A DNA stretch of 64,000 bases, taken from Xenorhabdus miraniensis (GTDB lineage Bacteria; Pseudomonadota; Gammaproteobacteria; Enterobacterales; Enterobacteriaceae). Shown here in pieces: positions 35,963 through 48,234 of this stretch (position 1 is its first letter; each line of letters begins with the position of its first letter). The notes beneath the pieces were generated by a model, which did not search any database, was not told the origin of the DNA, and worked only from the letters and a program-made list of their open reading frames with translations. The translations under genes and the position numbers were made by a program. The DNA lies in NCBI RefSeq assembly GCF_002632615.1, contig NZ_NITZ01000010.1:1-64000 (forward strand). Direction: 5' to 3'.

Positions 35963-38900
35963 TTATTTTTCCAATATCGATTGTGTTTGTGACTGTAGTA
36001 CTTGTGATTGTAGTTCTTGTAGCTGTAATGCCTGTGACTGTAATTGCTCAGTCGCCGGGGCATCCTGCCCAAAACCACGCAACCCAACAACGTGCACATG
36101 TTCCTGATTATTGAAGATCTTACGTACCAGTTTATAGGTTGTCCCTTTTTCTGGGCTGATGTTTTCCGGGGCAGCAATAATTAACTGCATCTGCAAGCGT
36201 TCACACAGTTCAAACAACGTCGCGATTGATTTCGCATCCAAACGTGCGGCTTCGTCAAGGAACAACAAACGGCATGGTGAGATATCTTTACCACGTAAAC
36301 GACACGATTCTTCTTCCCAGCTCTGTACAACCATAACCAGAATAGACATCCCCGTACCGATAGCTTCACCGGTAGAGAGTGCACCACTTTCCGCTTTGAG
36401 CCAACCATCCGAACCACGATTAACCTCAACATCCAGTTCGAGGTAATTACGGTAATCCAGCAATTCCTCACCAATTGTTTGAGGCAGGCGCTGCCCCATA
36501 TCAATCTGCGGGTTCAAACGCTGATAGAGCTTCGCCATCGCTTCTGAGAAGGTCAGACGCTGACTGTTGAACAGATCCTGATGTTGTTCCTGTTGCTCAG
36601 ACAAAATATCCAACAAGAGAGAGTGGCTTTCACGTACATTCACATTCAGACGCACGCCGCCAACCTGCCCAAAGGAAACGGCCTGCAACCCTTGGTTCAG
36701 CATGCGAATGCGGTTTTGTTCACGTTGGATGGTTTTACGAATGATATTAGCTACACTCTTGGCGCTAATCGCCAGTTTCTGCTCACGAGCGGTCAACTCT
36801 TCGGTCAGGCGTGCCAGCTCAATTTCCATCTGTTCAATGGCATCAACCGGATCGTCTGTTCGAATAATATCCTGACGGATGCGCTCGCGCAGATGTTGGT
36901 AAACAGCAACAAAGAATTGAATCTTACGCTCAGGACGTTTCGGATCTTCAGACAAACGCAACGCATCGCGCAAATGTTCATTATCCGCTACCGCCAGACG
37001 CAATGCTCCCAATGCCTTATCCGACATCGAACGTAAATCATCACCATCCATATAGGCCAATTCACGGCGATGTAAACGACGCTCAACCCCATTGTCTTTC
37101 ACCATGCGCATTACAGCACACCAGCCCGCTTTCGAAGAAACTACCTGTTCACGCTTCTGGTAATAATCACGCTCAGATTTGCGCAATTTCTTCTGGAGGT
37201 TGTCCATTTCCGCTTCACAGAATGCGATTTGTTTCTCAAGCTGGTTAATGCGGGAACGGTTGGTACTCAAGGCAGCATGGAGCTGATCACGACGCTCACG
37301 AGCGCGATTTTCTGCGTTGGCATCGGCCTGAACTCCGATATCTTTCAGCTCCTGCTCAAGTTCTTTCAGCATATCCTGCTTAGTGTCATAAGAACTTTTC
37401 AGAGATGCCAATACTTGGTTGAACTGAGCACATTGTGATTGCTGCTGACGCAATTGTTCACGCGCACGACTGCGATCAGATTCAGCATGTTCAAGACGCT
37501 GGCGCAGCTTGTCGTTCAGGTCGGAATTTTCACTGAGCATTCCGGCAGAATCACTGTAACTGAAATGCGCACGGCGCTGGACGATTTCTGTCAGGGCAAA
37601 GGCTTGCTGCTTGGCCTTATTCTGGCTGTGTTTCGCTGTTTCATAGTCTTTCTGCAACTGTTCATGTTGCTGTGGATCGCTTTGCAAAACAGAAACCAGC
37701 GGCTCAAGTTTAGTCAGGGCGTTGCCATGCTGTTGCAGGAACCGTGCTGCGTCCTGCGCCTCACCCATCTCTTCACGGACTGTTTCCACGCGATCAATCA
37801 GCGTTTCATCCAGCAAGATCGTGATTTGTGGGATCAAGCGATTCAATACTGACAAGCTTTCTTTTGCTTGAGTCAGTTTCTGATGGTGTTGCTGAGTTTG
37901 AGCTTCAAATTGGGATAACTCACGCTCCAGTTCAATACGGCGCTGATTCAGGCTGCGAATTTCCGCTTCCGGATCATCATCAAACGCAACAGAAAGATGT
38001 TTGCCCACAAAACGGCTGAACGCCTGGTGTGCACGCTGAATTTTCTGAACATCAAATGAAAGCGTCGCATAGCGCTCTGCCAACGTATCGCGCTCAAGGC
38101 TGAGGGCTTCCAGACGATTTTCTCTTGCTGCCCGTCCAAACAACGGAACTTCAGGATAACGCGAGTAACGCCACTGACGTTCGGATGATTTCACCAGAAC
38201 CGCATTTTTCTGCTCTTCGAAATGGAATACGCTGTCATCGAAAGATTGGGGATCTCCCTCGATCAAATAGAGATCTTCCGGACAATCTTCCAATGCTTCC
38301 AGATGTGGGCGAACTAATGAAAGATCAGGCACGACGATCGCATGACGTGCCGGACCATACAGTGCAGAGAAATAAGGCGCATCATCAATGGTAATGTCAT
38401 CATAAATTTCTGATAACAAAACACCACCGAAACGCTCCGCCAATGCAAGCAACCGCCCGTCTTCTGCGCCACTTGGCTGGTTCAAGCGCTCAATTTGTTT
38501 TTCAAGTTCACGTTTCTGTGCCGCTACATCGTCACGTTCAACAGTGATTTCACGCTCTTGTTCCAGCAATTGCTGCATGTATTCAGTAATTTCGTGCCCG
38601 CTTTCAAGCGTCTCATTACTCTGTTCACACAATTGATTCAGGGCTTCCTGTGCCGCAAGCCATACTGGTGCGCGCGCGGTTAATCCTTGGATCTTCTGCT
38701 TGAGTTGTTCAAACTCCTGACGCATCTGTATACGACGTTCACCGCTTTCACTGGCATTCAGGCTCAGTTCTTCCGACTGTGCTTCTAATTCACCCTGTAA
38801 AGCTTCTAAATCTTCCGCCTGATATTGTTGGTTATGACGCTTACAGAACTCTTCCAACAAACGCTCTGCATTTTTCTGACTGTTCAGGCGCTGTTCCAAT

Positions 38901-40471
38901 TCAGCCAACTGGATACGTAAAGGCTGAACACGCTCAGCCAAATGGCGTTGGGATGGCCATTTACGTAATAATTCACGGGCGGTTTGCCATGCTTCACTAC
39001 GGCTCACTTCACCAACAATGTTTTTCACCAGTTGATAAGCTTGCTCGAACTGACTATGCGCCGCATCTGCGACATTCAGTTTCTGTTCCAGTGCCAGCAA
39101 AGTTTCCGTCGCCTGTTGCACTGCGGCCTGATAGGTTTCCTGCCACTCATCAGCATTGTCTATTGACAGCTCAGGAAGCTGGCAAAGTTCACGGGCACGC
39201 TCTAATGCTTGTAGTGCCTGCTGATATTGAATCGCACGGGTTTGCTGGACATCCAAAGCCTGCTGGTAATCAGCAAGCTGGCTTTTCAACTCATCAACTT
39301 CCTGTTCAGCCGCTTCAGAAACAGCTTCATATTCTGCCTGTAGCTCTTTCGCTTCTTCTACGACTTCACTCTGTTCTTCCAGCCGATAAGTCAACTCTTC
39401 AATATCTGATTGATAACGATCGATTTTCTCCTGCTGACGCATTGCAGTCTGAACCAAATTCAGATGATCGCTGGCAGCCTGATAATCTATTTCTAAATCA
39501 GAAGATGCGTCGCTTTGTTCCGTCAACTCCCGTGCCATTTCGACATGACGATATTGTTCAGCCATTAACTGACGGCGGCTGCCAAATAATTCACTGCGCA
39601 AGGCCAACGCTTCATCCAAATGAACACGACGTTCATTAGCATGACGCATATAATCCGCAGAAACATAAGTCGTTGCTTCTGTAATGAGATGCTTGAATAG
39701 ATCGCGATCAGATTGAGTTACGCGGATGGCTTCCAGTGTGATACGGTTTTCACGCAACGCGGCTTCCATATCCTGAAATGCTTTTCTGACCCCACTATTT
39801 TCCGGCAATAAATAATCACGCAATGAACGTGTAATGGCGCTGGAAATACCACCATACAGTGATGCTTCTATCAGGCGATAAAACTTGCTGCGATCTCCTG
39901 CCGAGCGCAGGCGTTTTGGGATTACCCCCAAATCAAACATCAGGGAGTGGTAATCCGTAATCGAATTAAACTGTTTGAATTGAACGCCTTCCATCTCATC
40001 AAGGCGCTCTTTCAGTTCGTTTAATGGCAGAACTCTTGCCTGACGTTCGTTAATATTTTCAGTCAAAAGTTGTGTTGGCTGAATAGAGGCAGGAACACCC
40101 TGAATCATAAATGGCTTGATATCCACTTTACGATCACGTCCGGCAACTTGCTGTAGACGAACCCCGGTAATGATCCTTTGATGACGGGAGTTAACAACAT
40201 CCAGCGTGGAATAACAAACACCAGCGCGCAGTTTACCGTGCAAGCCTTTGTCACGTGAACCACTGGTTGCCCCTGCCTCAGTGGTATTGCGGAAGTGAAG
40301 TAACGTTAAATCCGGGATCAAAGCGGTTACAAATGCCGCCATCGTCGTGGATTTACCCGCTCCATTACCACCGGATAAAGTCGTCACAAGCTCGTCAAGA
40401 TCAAACGTTCTGGCAAAAAAGCCGTTCCAGTTAACTAACGTCAGAGAGCGAAATTTACCGCGTTCAATCAT
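35963..40471 (-). CDS. mukB: Chromosome condensin subunit MukB
   Basis: MukB is the SMC-like ATPase of the MukBEF condensin. The head has Walker [15 protein letters not shown] near residue 34. A long coiled coil is broken by the hinge (about residues 650-780). The C-terminal half-head has the signature segment [11 protein letters not shown] and Walker [12 protein letters not shown]. The 1502 residues exceed the E. coli 1486. The sequence is family-like through [12 protein letters not shown]; after that a Gln/Leu-rich tail made of four five-residue repeats is added (35984-36043). The start overlaps the mukE stop (ATGA). MukB works with MukE, MukF and topoisomerase IV, and is kept off the terminus by MatP. 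Confidence 0.97.
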   Translation of the reverse strand: MIERGKFRSLTLVNWNGFFARTFDLDELVTTLSGGNGAGKSTTMAAFVTALIPDLTLLHFRNTTEAGATSGSRDKGLHGKLRAGVCYSTLDVVNSRHQRIITGVRLQQVAGRDRKVDIKPFMIQGVPASIQPTQLLTENINERQARVLPLNELKERLDEMEGVQFKQFNSITDYHSLMFDLGVIPKRLRSAGDRSKFYRLIEASLYGGISSAITRSLRDYLLPENSGVRKAFQDMEAALRENRITLEAIRVTQSDRDLFKHLITEATTYVSADYMRHANERRVHLDEALALRSELFGSRRQLMAEQYRHVEMARELTEQSDASSDLEIDYQAASDHLNLVQTAMRQQEKIDRYQSDIEELTYRLEEQSEVVEEAKELQAEYEAVSEAAEQEVDELKSQLADYQQALDVQQTRAIQYQQALQALERARELCQLPELSIDNADEWQETYQAAVQQATETLLALEQKLNVADAAHSQFEQAYQLVKNIVGEVSRSEAWQTARELLRKWPSQRHLAERVQPLRIQLAELEQRLNSQKNAERLLEEFCKRHNQQYQAEDLEALQGELEAQSEELSLNASESGERRIQMRQEFEQLKQKIQGLTARAPVWLAAQEALNQLCEQSNETLESGHEITEYMQQLLEQEREITVERDDVAAQKRELEKQIERLNQPSGAEDGRLLALAERFGGVLLSEIYDDITIDDAPYFSALYGPARHAIVVPDLSLVRPHLEALEDCPEDLYLIEGDPQSFDDSVFHFEEQKNAVLVKSSERQWRYSRYPEVPLFGRAARENRLEALSLERDTLAERYATLSFDVQKIQRAHQAFSRFVGKHLSVAFDDDPEAEIRSLNQRRIELERELSQFEAQTQQHHQKLTQAKESLSVLNRLIPQITILLDETLIDRVETVREEMGEAQDAARFLQQHGNALTKLEPLVSVLQSDPQQHEQLQKDYETAKHSQNKAKQQAFALTEIVQRRAHFSYSDSAGMLSENSDLNDKLRQRLEHAESDRSRAREQLRQQQSQCAQFNQVLASLKSSYDTKQDMLKELEQELKDIGVQADANAENRARERRDQLHAALSTNRSRINQLEKQIAFCEAEMDNLQKKLRKSERDYYQKREQVVSSKAGWCAVMRMVKDNGVERRLHRRELAYMDGDDLRSMSDKALGALRLAVADNEHLRDALRLSEDPKRPERKIQFFVAVYQHLRERIRQDIIRTDDPVDAIEQMEIELARLTEELTAREQKLAISAKSVANIIRKTIQREQNRIRMLNQGLQAVSFGQVGGVRLNVNVRESHSLLLDILSEQQEQHQDLFNSQRLTFSEAMAKLYQRLNPQIDMGQRLPQTIGEELLDYRNYLELDVEVNRGSDGWLKAESGALSTGEAIGTGMSILVMVVQSWEEESCRLRGKDISPCRLLFLDEAARLDAKSIATLFELCERLQMQLIIAAPENISPEKGTTYKLVRKIFNNQEHVHVVGLRGFGQDAPATEQLQSQALQLQELQSQVLQSQTQSILEK
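35984..36043 (-). repeat. 15-bp tandem repeat coding a pentapeptide repeat in the MukB tail
   Basis: On the coding strand, four 15-base units (TTACAGTCACAGGCA, TTACAGCTACAAGAA, CTACAATCACAAGTA, CTACAGTCACAAACA) encode [20 protein letters not shown]. The unit length is a multiple of three, so copy-number change would keep the frame. The copies differ at several third positions, so the array is not recent. Confidence 0.85.
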
Positions 40472-41190
40472 GACTGTTCATCCTCCGCACCTTCTGCTGA
40501 ATGCTCTGATGCTTCTTCATGTTCATTATCTTCCTGCGATGATTCCTTTTCGATCGACATGGCTTCACCATCACGGATCATCCGCAATTGAGCCTCGCGT
40601 GGGTCATCACCGCTGCGTACATCTGCACCGAAGCGGAATACGGCTTCAGTAATCGTAAATTTACTGCTGTCATTTTGCAGGAAGTAAACCATTCCCAGAC
40701 GGCGTAAACGGTTTAGGGAAGTGCGTACTTTTTCCTGTAATTTCTGCTTATCCAGATCGGAACCTGTCGAACGTTGGTTCACTAATTTAATCAGCTTATT
40801 TTCATCAGCCAATGACAGCAGCTCTTCATACAATTCTTGAGAAGTAAATATTCCCTGATTGGACAGACGCTCCGGGCTGAGATAGAGATAACACAAGATC
40901 TTACCTACCATCATGTCCAATTCAGACAAGACAGATCGCGGGATCAACGTTGTTGAACGGGGACGCAGGTAGAAAAAACCTTCGGGTGCACGGATTAACT
41001 CGACGTTATAACGCGCATAAAACATTTCCAACTCTTCCTGAAAATCCATCAGAAAAGCATGATTATCAAGATCATCCATACTAATATGACGACCGGCACG
41101 AAGCTGGCTGTCTAATTCCGGAAAAAGGACGTTGGATAATGCCTGAACCAGTTTAACTGGCATAAATTGTTCAATATGTGTCGATGACAT
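40468..41190 (-). CDS. mukE: Chromosome partition protein MukE
   Basis: MukE is the KITE subunit of MukBEF, made of tandem winged helices that bind the MukF kleisin. From the ATG at 41190 ([20 protein letters not shown]) the 240-residue product aligns with E. coli MukE (234), including [38 protein letters not shown]. The acidic C-terminal tail ([21 protein letters not shown]) is typical. It overlaps the end of mukF by 20 bases and mukB by four, so production is translationally coupled. The longer frame beginning at 41217 is rejected because the family starts at MSST. Confidence 0.95.
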   Translation of the reverse strand: MSSTHIEQFMPVKLVQALSNVLFPELDSQLRAGRHISMDDLDNHAFLMDFQEELEMFYARYNVELIRAPEGFFYLRPRSTTLIPRSVLSELDMMVGKILCYLYLSPERLSNQGIFTSQELYEELLSLADENKLIKLVNQRSTGSDLDKQKLQEKVRTSLNRLRRLGMVYFLQNDSSKFTITEAVFRFGADVRSGDDPREAQLRMIRDGEAMSIEKESSQEDNEHEEASEHSAEGAEDEQS

Positions 41191-42493
41191 GTGCCTGCAC
41201 CTTGGCTCCGTAATCATTAATCGCTAACCATTCCGCTGGCAATCCAGAGAAATCCGCTTCCGCAACGCCCAACCTTACTGCTTGATCCACCAGAATACGC
41301 GCTACATCAAAGTGGCGTTTACGTGGATACTGAACAAGGTAGTCGCGCAGGATGGCTCCTAAATCCAAAGGGAGTTTTGCCTGTTGGTAGACCGCCAATG
41401 CCTGTTCAACCATTTCAGCCAATTGTTCGTTGATTTCACTGAACTCTTCGTATTCCATTTCTGGCGGTAATTCTCCCATTACCTCTTCATTGCGCAGAGT
41501 CAGTTCTTCATCACGCATATCCAGAAAACGCTCCGCGTTGGCGATGGTCAACGCCCACGGGCTGTCAAAATAGTGTTGTATGGACTGACGGAGGCGCTGG
41601 GCAAAAATGCGGTTTTTATCCATATCAATGGCAGTTCGGATAAATTTATGAACATGGCGATCATAACCTATCCACAAGTCGATGGCCTGCTGCCCCCAAC
41701 TGATAATACGATCCAGCTTGCTTTGGAGATCAAAAACCAATCTATCAACCAGTTCAGAACCATCACTCTCCATATTAGCCGCCTGAATGCGCAATAGATT
41801 CGCCTGCAATTTGTCACCCGCTGCTTCCAATGTATCCTGAAGCTCCCGCAATGTGCCGGAAGTTTCAGACAGCAACTGTTCACAATTGGCAATGGCGGCC
41901 TGCCAATCCTGATTAAGTAGCGCGGCAATATCGGTTTTTACGCTGTCTTGCTGCTCATCCATCAAGCGTTGGGACATATCAATGCTGTCAAAAATTTCAG
42001 CCACTGAATATTTGAGAGGCGCAAAGACATTGCGATGCCAATGGAATTCATCACCACCTTCTTCGGCTGCCTCAGCCGCCCGATGCAATTCGTTGGCAAC
42101 GATAGATAGCTGCATGGAAAGGCGCAACGTGGAAAATTCACGCTGGCGAATATAGTAATCACTAATGCCTATCCCCAACGGGGTTAAACGATAGATAGCA
42201 TTGCCATCAGCCTGTTCACTGGTAAAACGGTTAAGTAGCTTCTGACGAACCATATCGTTAATGGCATTATTCGCCCTGACGGATACTGCTTCAGAAGTCT
42301 GCTCAAAACCTTTACATACTTCACGGAAAGCATCCACCAGCTCTCCTTCACTCATTTCACCATCGAGCCGTTCACTGTTCAATACGGCTATTGCCAGTAA
42401 AAAAGCCAATCGTTCTGGTGGCAACGAGATTGAAAAGTCATTTTTTCTGGCCCAGGACACAAGTTCAGGAACAGTCTGGGAATATTCACTCAT
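41171..42493 (-). CDS. mukF: Chromosome partition protein MukF (kleisin)
   Basis: MukF is the kleisin that bridges the MukB heads and recruits MukE. The 440-residue product starts [25 protein letters not shown], the same length and start as E. coli MukF. It has the N-terminal winged-helix dimer domain, the helical middle part ([18 protein letters not shown]) and the C-terminal winged helix ([26 protein letters not shown]). The ATG overlaps the cmoM stop (ATGA), linking all four genes as one operon, cmoM-mukF-mukE-mukB. Confidence 0.96.
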   Translation of the reverse strand: MSEYSQTVPELVSWARKNDFSISLPPERLAFLLAIAVLNSERLDGEMSEGELVDAFREVCKGFEQTSEAVSVRANNAINDMVRQKLLNRFTSEQADGNAIYRLTPLGIGISDYYIRQREFSTLRLSMQLSIVANELHRAAEAAEEGGDEFHWHRNVFAPLKYSVAEIFDSIDMSQRLMDEQQDSVKTDIAALLNQDWQAAIANCEQLLSETSGTLRELQDTLEAAGDKLQANLLRIQAANMESDGSELVDRLVFDLQSKLDRIISWGQQAIDLWIGYDRHVHKFIRTAIDMDKNRIFAQRLRQSIQHYFDSPWALTIANAERFLDMRDEELTLRNEEVMGELPPEMEYEEFSEINEQLAEMVEQALAVYQQAKLPLDLGAILRDYLVQYPRKRHFDVARILVDQAVRLGVAEADFSGLPAEWLAINDYGAKVQAHVIDTY

Positions 42494-43275
42494 AATTCGC
42501 TCTTTAAGGTAGGCTTGCGTGCCATCACATGAATGTAACGCCCCAGGCTGATATAGGGCTCTTGTCTGCAATAACGTTGTTCAAGTTCAAGCAACGCCGG
42601 AAAATCTGCGTTTTGTAATTGGCGACTTTGCAGGTAATCGTGAAAAACCCTTACGCCAGTTTTACCGGTTATTTCCATCTTGAGTTCAGTCAGCCATTGA
42701 TATACCTGTTCTGGCACTAATGGATTCTGCGGAGATAGAGAACGTTTTCGACGACGTTGAATATTGGGGGTCGCCAAATGGAAATTACCCAAGATGGCAT
42801 TACGCATAACCAACCCATTAGCATTATAAAACATTAATGAGAGAGCACCACCGGGCGTTATTATATCTCCCAACGTTTCTATTGCCTCTTTTTGGTCAGT
42901 AATCCACTCCAATACAGCATGAAATAGAATAAGATCAACCGGCTGTTCAATATATTGGTGAATTTCCTGTACTGAGCTTTGGATAAATTGCATTTGATGG
43001 AGAACACCCCGCTCTTCCGCGTTGTGTTTCGCGCGCTGGATCATCTCTTCGGATAAGTCACAAAGTATGACCTGATGACCTAGTTCAGCCAATTGACAAG
43101 CCATATTCCCTTCACCGCCCCCTGCATCCAGAATGCGTAAAGGGCGTTGAGGTAGATGGTTCAGCAATTCGTTAATATCCTGCCAGACAACGGCCTGCCT
43201 GATTTTACCTTTGGTTGTGCCGTAAATATTACGCGAAAATTTGTCTGCAATATCATCGAAATTGCGATCCCGCAT
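42490..43275 (-). CDS. cmoM: tRNA 5-carboxymethoxyuridine methyltransferase CmoM (SmtA)
   Basis: CmoM methylates cmo5U34 to mcmo5U in wobble positions of several tRNAs using S-adenosylmethionine. The 261-residue product has the class I methyltransferase motifs [20 protein letters not shown] (motif I), [15 protein letters not shown] (motif II), and [12 protein letters not shown]. The start at 43275 ([24 protein letters not shown]) matches E. coli SmtA in position and length. It is the first gene of the muk operon, an arrangement shared with E. coli. Confidence 0.95.
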   Translation of the reverse strand: MRDRNFDDIADKFSRNIYGTTKGKIRQAVVWQDINELLNHLPQRPLRILDAGGGEGNMACQLAELGHQVILCDLSEEMIQRAKHNAEERGVLHQMQFIQSSVQEIHQYIEQPVDLILFHAVLEWITDQKEAIETLGDIITPGGALSLMFYNANGLVMRNAILGNFHLATPNIQRRRKRSLSPQNPLVPEQVYQWLTELKMEITGKTGVRVFHDYLQSRQLQNADFPALLELEQRYCRQEPYISLGRYIHVMARKPTLKSEL

Positions 43276-43443
43276 GAAAAACTGCCCCACTTATAAGCTG
43301 AGTTTAATTTATCTATTGAGTAGTTATGCTATCTACTGCTATTTTTGCTACTGTTATTTTGGCACAGTAATCATTTAATTAACTACTTTTAGCCTTAAAT
43401 TTGCCCCTGCACGACTATAATTTAACCAAACAAAGGCCCGTCA

Positions 43444-44289
43444 ATGCTATTCCTGCTAAAAAAATATATCGGCTCACTGCTAATGCCTTTGCCGCTGATT
43501 ATTATCGCCTCTTTCATCGCTTTGCTATTACTGTGGTTCACCCGTTGGCAAAAAACGGGAAAAACGATTTTATCACTGAGTTGGCTTGCATTACTTTTAT
43601 TTAGTTTACAGCCTATTGCCGACAAACTCTTACTTCCTATTGAAGGGAAATATGTTCAACGCTATGAGCCTAAAACCACATCTGACACTATAGCTGGCAC
43701 GACATCTATCGCCCCCGTAAAATATATTGTCGTTCTCGGCGGCGGCTTTACTTATAACCCTAAGTGGGCACCCAGTGCTAACCTTATCAGCAACAGCTTA
43801 CCCAGAGTCACTGAAGGCATTCGGTTATACCATCTTAATCCTGGTGCTAAAATGATTTTCACAGGCGGTAAAGGCGTAAATTCAATTAGCAGTGCAGAAG
43901 TTGCTGCTATGGTAGCACAATCTATGGGTATTCCTGTAGAAGACACAATAACATTGAAAAATCCTTTGGATACAGAAGAAGAAGCTGCTGAGGTAGAAAA
44001 AGTTGTCGGGAAGCAATCTTTTATTCTTGTCACATCTGCCAATCATATGGAAAGGTCAATGAAATTCTTTGAACAACGTGGCCTGCACCCCATCGCAGCT
44101 CCGGCCAACCAATTGGCTGTCACAACACCGCTCTATCCGTGGGAAAAATATATCCCTTCTTCCTATTATTTCTCACACACAGAACGAGCTTGGTATGAGA
44201 CATTGGGGCGTATCTGGCAAGCAATCAAGCCCATGAGCGCAGATATAAGCGCTGAAACAGCACAAGATTCTCAGCCCGAAGACCGTTAG
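43444..44289 (+). CDS. elyC: Envelope biogenesis factor ElyC (DUF218)
   Basis: ElyC is an inner-membrane protein needed for peptidoglycan assembly at low temperature, acting at the level of undecaprenyl-phosphate lipid carrier use. The 281-residue product starts with two transmembrane helices (about 10-30 and 37-60), followed by the DUF218 domain with YIVVLGGGFTYNP, RVTEGIRLYHLNPGAKMIFTGGKG and LVTSANHMERSMKFFEQRGLHPIAAP. It is about 20 residues longer than E. coli ElyC owing to an unaligned insert and tail. It is divergent from cmoM and ended by a strong hairpin. Confidence 0.92.
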   Translation: MLFLLKKYIGSLLMPLPLIIIASFIALLLLWFTRWQKTGKTILSLSWLALLLFSLQPIADKLLLPIEGKYVQRYEPKTTSDTIAGTTSIAPVKYIVVLGGGFTYNPKWAPSANLISNSLPRVTEGIRLYHLNPGAKMIFTGGKGVNSISSAEVAAMVAQSMGIPVEDTITLKNPLDTEEEAAEVEKVVGKQSFILVTSANHMERSMKFFEQRGLHPIAAPANQLAVTTPLYPWEKYIPSSYYFSHTERAWYETLGRIWQAIKPMSADISAETAQDSQPEDR

Positions 44290-44305
44290 AAATATCACCG
44301 AATAG

Positions 44306-44341
44306 AAAAAAGAGAATGCCTCTATACGGCATTCTCTTTTT
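44306..44341. terminator. Bidirectional terminator between elyC and kdsB
   Basis: A 14-base-pair stem (AAAAAGAGAATGCC/GGCATTCTCTTTTT) with loop TCTATAC carries an A-run before and a T-run after it, so it suits both convergent genes. Confidence 0.92.
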
Positions 44342-44378
44342 AATCATATCCGATCGATAATTACACCAGACAACGTGA

Positions 44379-45128
44379 TCAAAATTCAGCAAAAATTTTT
44401 CTGACAGCGTCTAAATCTGTGGGTGTATCAACACCGGCACCGGGTGTTTGCAGTGCTTTTGCTACATGGATTTTTTCACCATACCAAAGCACCCGTAATT
44501 GTTCGAGCATCTCGATATTTTCCAATGGACTTGGAGCCCATTGGACATAACGCCGGATAAACCCTGCCCGATACGCATAAATTCCGATATGGCGCAGGAA
44601 ATTATCTCCGATAGTCTCTTTTGATTGCATAAAGCGGTCACGTTCCCATGGAATGGGAGCGCGAGAAAAGTAGAGTGCATAACCTTTAGCATCCATCACA
44701 ACTTTAACAGCATTGGGATTGAATGCTTCTTCTGCATCTTTAATTTGCACAGCAAGTGTTGCCATTCCAGCTTCACTGCCAGCCAAGTTATCAGCTACTT
44801 GCTGAATGATTTGTTCTGGAATAAGAGGTTCATCTCCCTGCACATTCACAATGATTTCATCATCAGCAAATTGATATTTCTCGATAACTTCAGCCAAGCG
44901 TTCTGTGCCTGAATGATGGTTTTCGCTTGTCATACAGGCTTCACCGCCTGCGGCAATCACTGCATCAAAAACGTCTTGGTTATCTGTTGCCACAATAACC
45001 CGAGCAGCACCAGAACGGGCAGCCCGTTCCATAACACGTACAATCATGGGCTTGCCATGAATATCGGCCAGTGGTTTGCCGGGCAAGCGCGTTGAAGAAA
45101 AACGAGCTGGAATGATAACGGTAAACAT
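44379..45128 (-). CDS. kdsB: CMP-KDO synthetase (3-deoxy-manno-octulosonate cytidylyltransferase)
   Basis: KdsB activates KDO with CTP for addition to lipid A. The 249-residue product has the nucleotidyltransferase opening [32 protein letters not shown], and the [10 protein letters not shown] loop holding the metal-binding Asp. The C-terminal part has the family pattern IGIYAYR...LE.LEQLRVL. The start ATG lies three bases after the ycaR stop. It forms the end of the run msbA-lpxK-ycaR-kdsB, all but YcaR with known LPS roles. Confidence 0.97.
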   Translation of the reverse strand: MFTVIIPARFSSTRLPGKPLADIHGKPMIVRVMERAARSGAARVIVATDNQDVFDAVIAAGGEACMTSENHHSGTERLAEVIEKYQFADDEIIVNVQGDEPLIPEQIIQQVADNLAGSEAGMATLAVQIKDAEEAFNPNAVKVVMDAKGYALYFSRAPIPWERDRFMQSKETIGDNFLRHIGIYAYRAGFIRRYVQWAPSPLENIEMLEQLRVLWYGEKIHVAKALQTPGAGVDTPTDLDAVRKIFAEF

Positions 45129-45131
45129 AGG

Positions 45132-45311
45132 TTACTTGTTTTCCTCTGTAGGCAAGACTCGTGCTTCATGCTCTAGCAACACAGGAATACCATCACGGAC
45201 AGGAAATGCGAGGCGGTTAAATTTGCAAATCAGTTCAAAATTTTCTTTATCGTAACTGAGCTTGCCATGACATACCGGGCAAGCAATGATTTCGAGTAAA
45301 CGGTGATCCAT
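45132..45311 (-). CDS. ycaR: Trm112/UPF0434 family protein YcaR (59 aa)
   Basis: A 59-codon frame begins [20 protein letters not shown] and includes [20 protein letters not shown], nearly the same as E. coli YcaR (60 residues). The Cys pair CPVC and the later single Cys fit a small zinc-ribbon-like Trm112 fold. The function in bacteria is not settled; homologues activate methyltransferases in other lineages. It sits between lpxK and kdsB exactly as in E. coli, and its stop is three bases from the kdsB start. Confidence 0.93.
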   Translation of the reverse strand: MDHRLLEIIACPVCHGKLSYDKENFELICKFNRLAFPVRDGIPVLLEHEARVLPTEENK

Positions 45312-45473
45312 ATATCCCCCAAATGACGGGCCTTAAATTTAATGCGGCTCAGAATACCACAAGCGATGTCTCACCGTTAACTCTGTTATTTTGTTAAATA
45401 TTGTCTTGTTAAATATGCTTTGCTGTTTGTGTAATTGCCTTGTCATGGTTTCCCAATACTATAAATGGGTGGT

Positions 45474-46454
45474 TCACTCTGGGATCAAGGCTCGAATCTC
45501 ATTCAGTACTTTTTGCCCTCCCTCTTCTGGCAAAACAGCACTGACGGGTAAATACCACCAGTTAGGCTGAGCAAATTGGAAACATTTTACCGCATCTTTT
45601 TCTGTCATCAGCAGATTTTGATCACTGTTCACTAAAGCCAGTAACTGAGATTTTTCATAAGATTGATGGTCAGCAAAAGCATGGGTTTCCTGTAGACTTG
45701 CGCCCAATTGTTGCAATGTTGCAAAAAAACGCGGTGGATGACCAATCCCTGCCATTGCAATTGCATTTGGAATATCAGTGACGTTTCGCATCTCGCCTGT
45801 TAACAGGTTAACGGCTAATTCCCCTTTCAGGATCATCGGCAATTCACCTGCCTGAGCCGTTCCACCATTAACAATAATGGCATTGACGGTATTCAAGCGC
45901 CCGGCCAGTTCCCGCATCGGCCCCGCGGGTAGCCAACAACCATTACCAAAACGACGAACACCGTCAATCACCACAATCTCATAATCACGCTGTAAAGCGT
46001 AATGTTGGAGACCGTCATCCGTAACCACGATATCAATAGGGGCATGAGCCAATAATGCTTCAATAGCATCAGCACGTTTTGGAGCAACTGCAACAGGCAC
46101 ACCAGTACGACGACGAATCAAAACAGGCTCATCTCCCGCCTGTGCTGTAGTCACTTCATCTGTCACGAGTAGAGGGTAATGTTTCGATTTCCCTCCATAG
46201 CCACGGGAAACAACACCAACCTGATAGCCTTTTTGTTGCAACTGCTCTACCAGCCAAATAACAACAGGGGTTTTGCCATTTCCCCCTGCCGTCAGGTTAC
46301 CAACCACAATGACAGGTACAGGCGCTTTCCAAGAGCGGCTCAACCCCATTTTATAGCTTAATCGACGTAAACCGCTTACCAGCCCATAAAGGGCTGATAA
46401 GGGTAATAGCGCAATATAAAGCCATGAGCGGCCTGACCATATCTTTTCAATCAT
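45474..46454 (-). CDS. lpxK: Tetraacyldisaccharide 4'-kinase LpxK
   Basis: LpxK phosphorylates the lipid A precursor at the 4' position at the inner membrane. The 326-residue product has an N-terminal membrane anchor ([23 protein letters not shown]), the P-loop [26 protein letters not shown], and [12 protein letters not shown] with the catalytic Asp pair. Its ATG overlaps the msbA stop by four bases, linking lipid A phosphorylation and export. About 160 bases without a gene separate it from ycaR. Confidence 0.96.
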   Translation of the reverse strand: MIEKIWSGRSWLYIALLPLSALYGLVSGLRRLSYKMGLSRSWKAPVPVIVVGNLTAGGNGKTPVVIWLVEQLQQKGYQVGVVSRGYGGKSKHYPLLVTDEVTTAQAGDEPVLIRRRTGVPVAVAPKRADAIEALLAHAPIDIVVTDDGLQHYALQRDYEIVVIDGVRRFGNGCWLPAGPMRELAGRLNTVNAIIVNGGTAQAGELPMILKGELAVNLLTGEMRNVTDIPNAIAMAGIGHPPRFFATLQQLGASLQETHAFADHQSYEKSQLLALVNSDQNLLMTEKDAVKCFQFAQPNWWYLPVSAVLPEEGGQKVLNEIRALIPE

Positions 46455-48196
46455 TGACCAAACTGCATCCGATGTAATTGAGCATATGCGCCCTCGTGTT
46501 CCAATAGAGCGACATGGTTGCCTCGTTCCAGGATATTACCATCTTCAATGACGATAATTTCATCAGCATTTTCAATAGTGGAAAGACGGTGAGCAATCAC
46601 CAATGAGGTTCTGTTTTTCTGCAACTCATCCAATGCGGCTTGAATCGCACGTTCAGATTCAGTATCCAATGCTGAAGTTGCCTCATCCAGAATCAGAATT
46701 GGCGAATCACGCAATAAAGCACGGGCAATAGCGATACGCTGACGTTGACCACCGGAAAGCAAGACACCATTTTCACCTATGATGGTATCAAGGCCGTTAT
46801 CCAGTTTTTTGATAAAGTCCATTGCATAGGCCATTTCCGCTGCACGTTCGATCTCTTCACGGCTGAATTGCCCTTCGCTGGCGTAGGCAATGTTATTAGC
46901 GACAGTATCGTTGAACAGGTGCACATTTTGCGATACCAACGCAATTTGATTACGTAATGAAGCCAACGTATATTCGCGCAGATCATGACCATCCAATATA
47001 ATTTCCCCTTCATTCACGTCATAAAAACGAGTGAGGAGATTAGCGATTGTCGATTTACCTGATCCAGAACGACCAACCAATGCGATTGTTTTGCCTGCTG
47101 GTATCGTCATTGAAACCTTTTTCAATGCAGGATGATCTTTAGTTGGGTAGCAGAAAGTCACATCACGGAATTCGATATTACCTTTTGCCTTTTTGACTTC
47201 CAGTTTACCGTCATCTTTTTCCTGTTCCATATCCAGAATGGCAAACAAAGTCTGGCAAGCAGCCATGCCACGTTGAAACTGCGCATTAACGTTAGTCAGT
47301 GACTTTAATGGACGCATCAAGGCAATCATGGATGAAAATACAACGGTAATTTTCCCCGCTGTTAAGGCCCCCATAATCTCAGGAAAACTAGCCGCGTACA
47401 GGATAAATGCCAGTGCAAACGAAGCAATAAGCTGAATAATCGGGTCTGAAATAGAATCAGCAGAGACCATTTTCATACCTTGCTGGCGCATATGGTTACT
47501 GACCTTGTTAAAACGCTCCGTTTCAACTTTTTGACCACCAAATATTAAAACCTCCTTATGCCCTTTCAGCATCTGCTCGGCACTGGTCGTCACCATTCCC
47601 ATGCTATTCTGCATATTTTTACTGATATTACGAAACCGTACGGAAACAAGGCGGATAACACCTGCAACGATAGGCGCAATCACAATTAAAATGAGGGAAA
47701 GCTCCCAGCTGTAATAGAACATCAGGATAAACAGGCCAATAATTGATGCCCCTTCCCTAACAACTGTCACCAATGCGCCAGAAGAGGAAGAAGCAACCTG
47801 TTCTGAATCATATGTGATGCGTGAAAGTAATGTTCCCGTAGATTGCTGGTCAAAAAAGGAAACTGGCATGCCCATCATATGGTTGAACAGGCGTCGACGC
47901 ATCTGCATAACCACTTTGCCAGATACCCAAGAGATGCAATAACTTGATATAAAACCAGATATGCCACGTAACAGCATCAACCCGATAACAACCAGTGGCA
48001 TCCACTTCAATACGCTAATGTCCGCCTTACCAAAACCCTCATCCAACAAAGGCTTCAACAAGGAAAGCATTAATGTATCACCGGCAGCATTGATAATTAG
48101 TGCAACCGCCGCAACTGATAGCCCGATCTTAAATGGTGTGATGATCGGCCACAATCGGCGAAAGGTCTGCCAGGTAGAAAGGTCTTTATCATTCAT
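46451..48196 (-). CDS. msbA: Lipid A flippase MsbA (ABC transporter)
   Basis: MsbA flips core-lipid A across the inner membrane using ATP. The 581-residue half-transporter has six transmembrane helices (about residues 20-310), then the ABC domain. That domain has Walker [17 protein letters not shown], signature [16 protein letters not shown], Walker [13 protein letters not shown] and the switch His in [13 protein letters not shown]. Length equals the E. coli protein to within one residue. It overlaps lpxK and follows comEC after 38 bases. Confidence 0.97.
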   Translation of the reverse strand: MNDKDLSTWQTFRRLWPIITPFKIGLSVAAVALIINAAGDTLMLSLLKPLLDEGFGKADISVLKWMPLVVIGLMLLRGISGFISSYCISWVSGKVVMQMRRRLFNHMMGMPVSFFDQQSTGTLLSRITYDSEQVASSSSGALVTVVREGASIIGLFILMFYYSWELSLILIVIAPIVAGVIRLVSVRFRNISKNMQNSMGMVTTSAEQMLKGHKEVLIFGGQKVETERFNKVSNHMRQQGMKMVSADSISDPIIQLIASFALAFILYAASFPEIMGALTAGKITVVFSSMIALMRPLKSLTNVNAQFQRGMAACQTLFAILDMEQEKDDGKLEVKKAKGNIEFRDVTFCYPTKDHPALKKVSMTIPAGKTIALVGRSGSGKSTIANLLTRFYDVNEGEIILDGHDLREYTLASLRNQIALVSQNVHLFNDTVANNIAYASEGQFSREEIERAAEMAYAMDFIKKLDNGLDTIIGENGVLLSGGQRQRIAIARALLRDSPILILDEATSALDTESERAIQAALDELQKNRTSLVIAHRLSTIENADEIIVIEDGNILERGNHVALLEHEGAYAQLHRMQFGQ

Positions 48197-48234
48197 TATT
48201 GAGTTACCAAAACCAAAAGAAATAGCGGCTCATT

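Noticed and set aside
38779..39639. 286-codon plus-strand frame inside mukB
   Set aside because: It is antisense to a conserved coiled-coil region of mukB. Low-stop antisense frames are common there because of biased codons, and the translation has no domain-like pattern.
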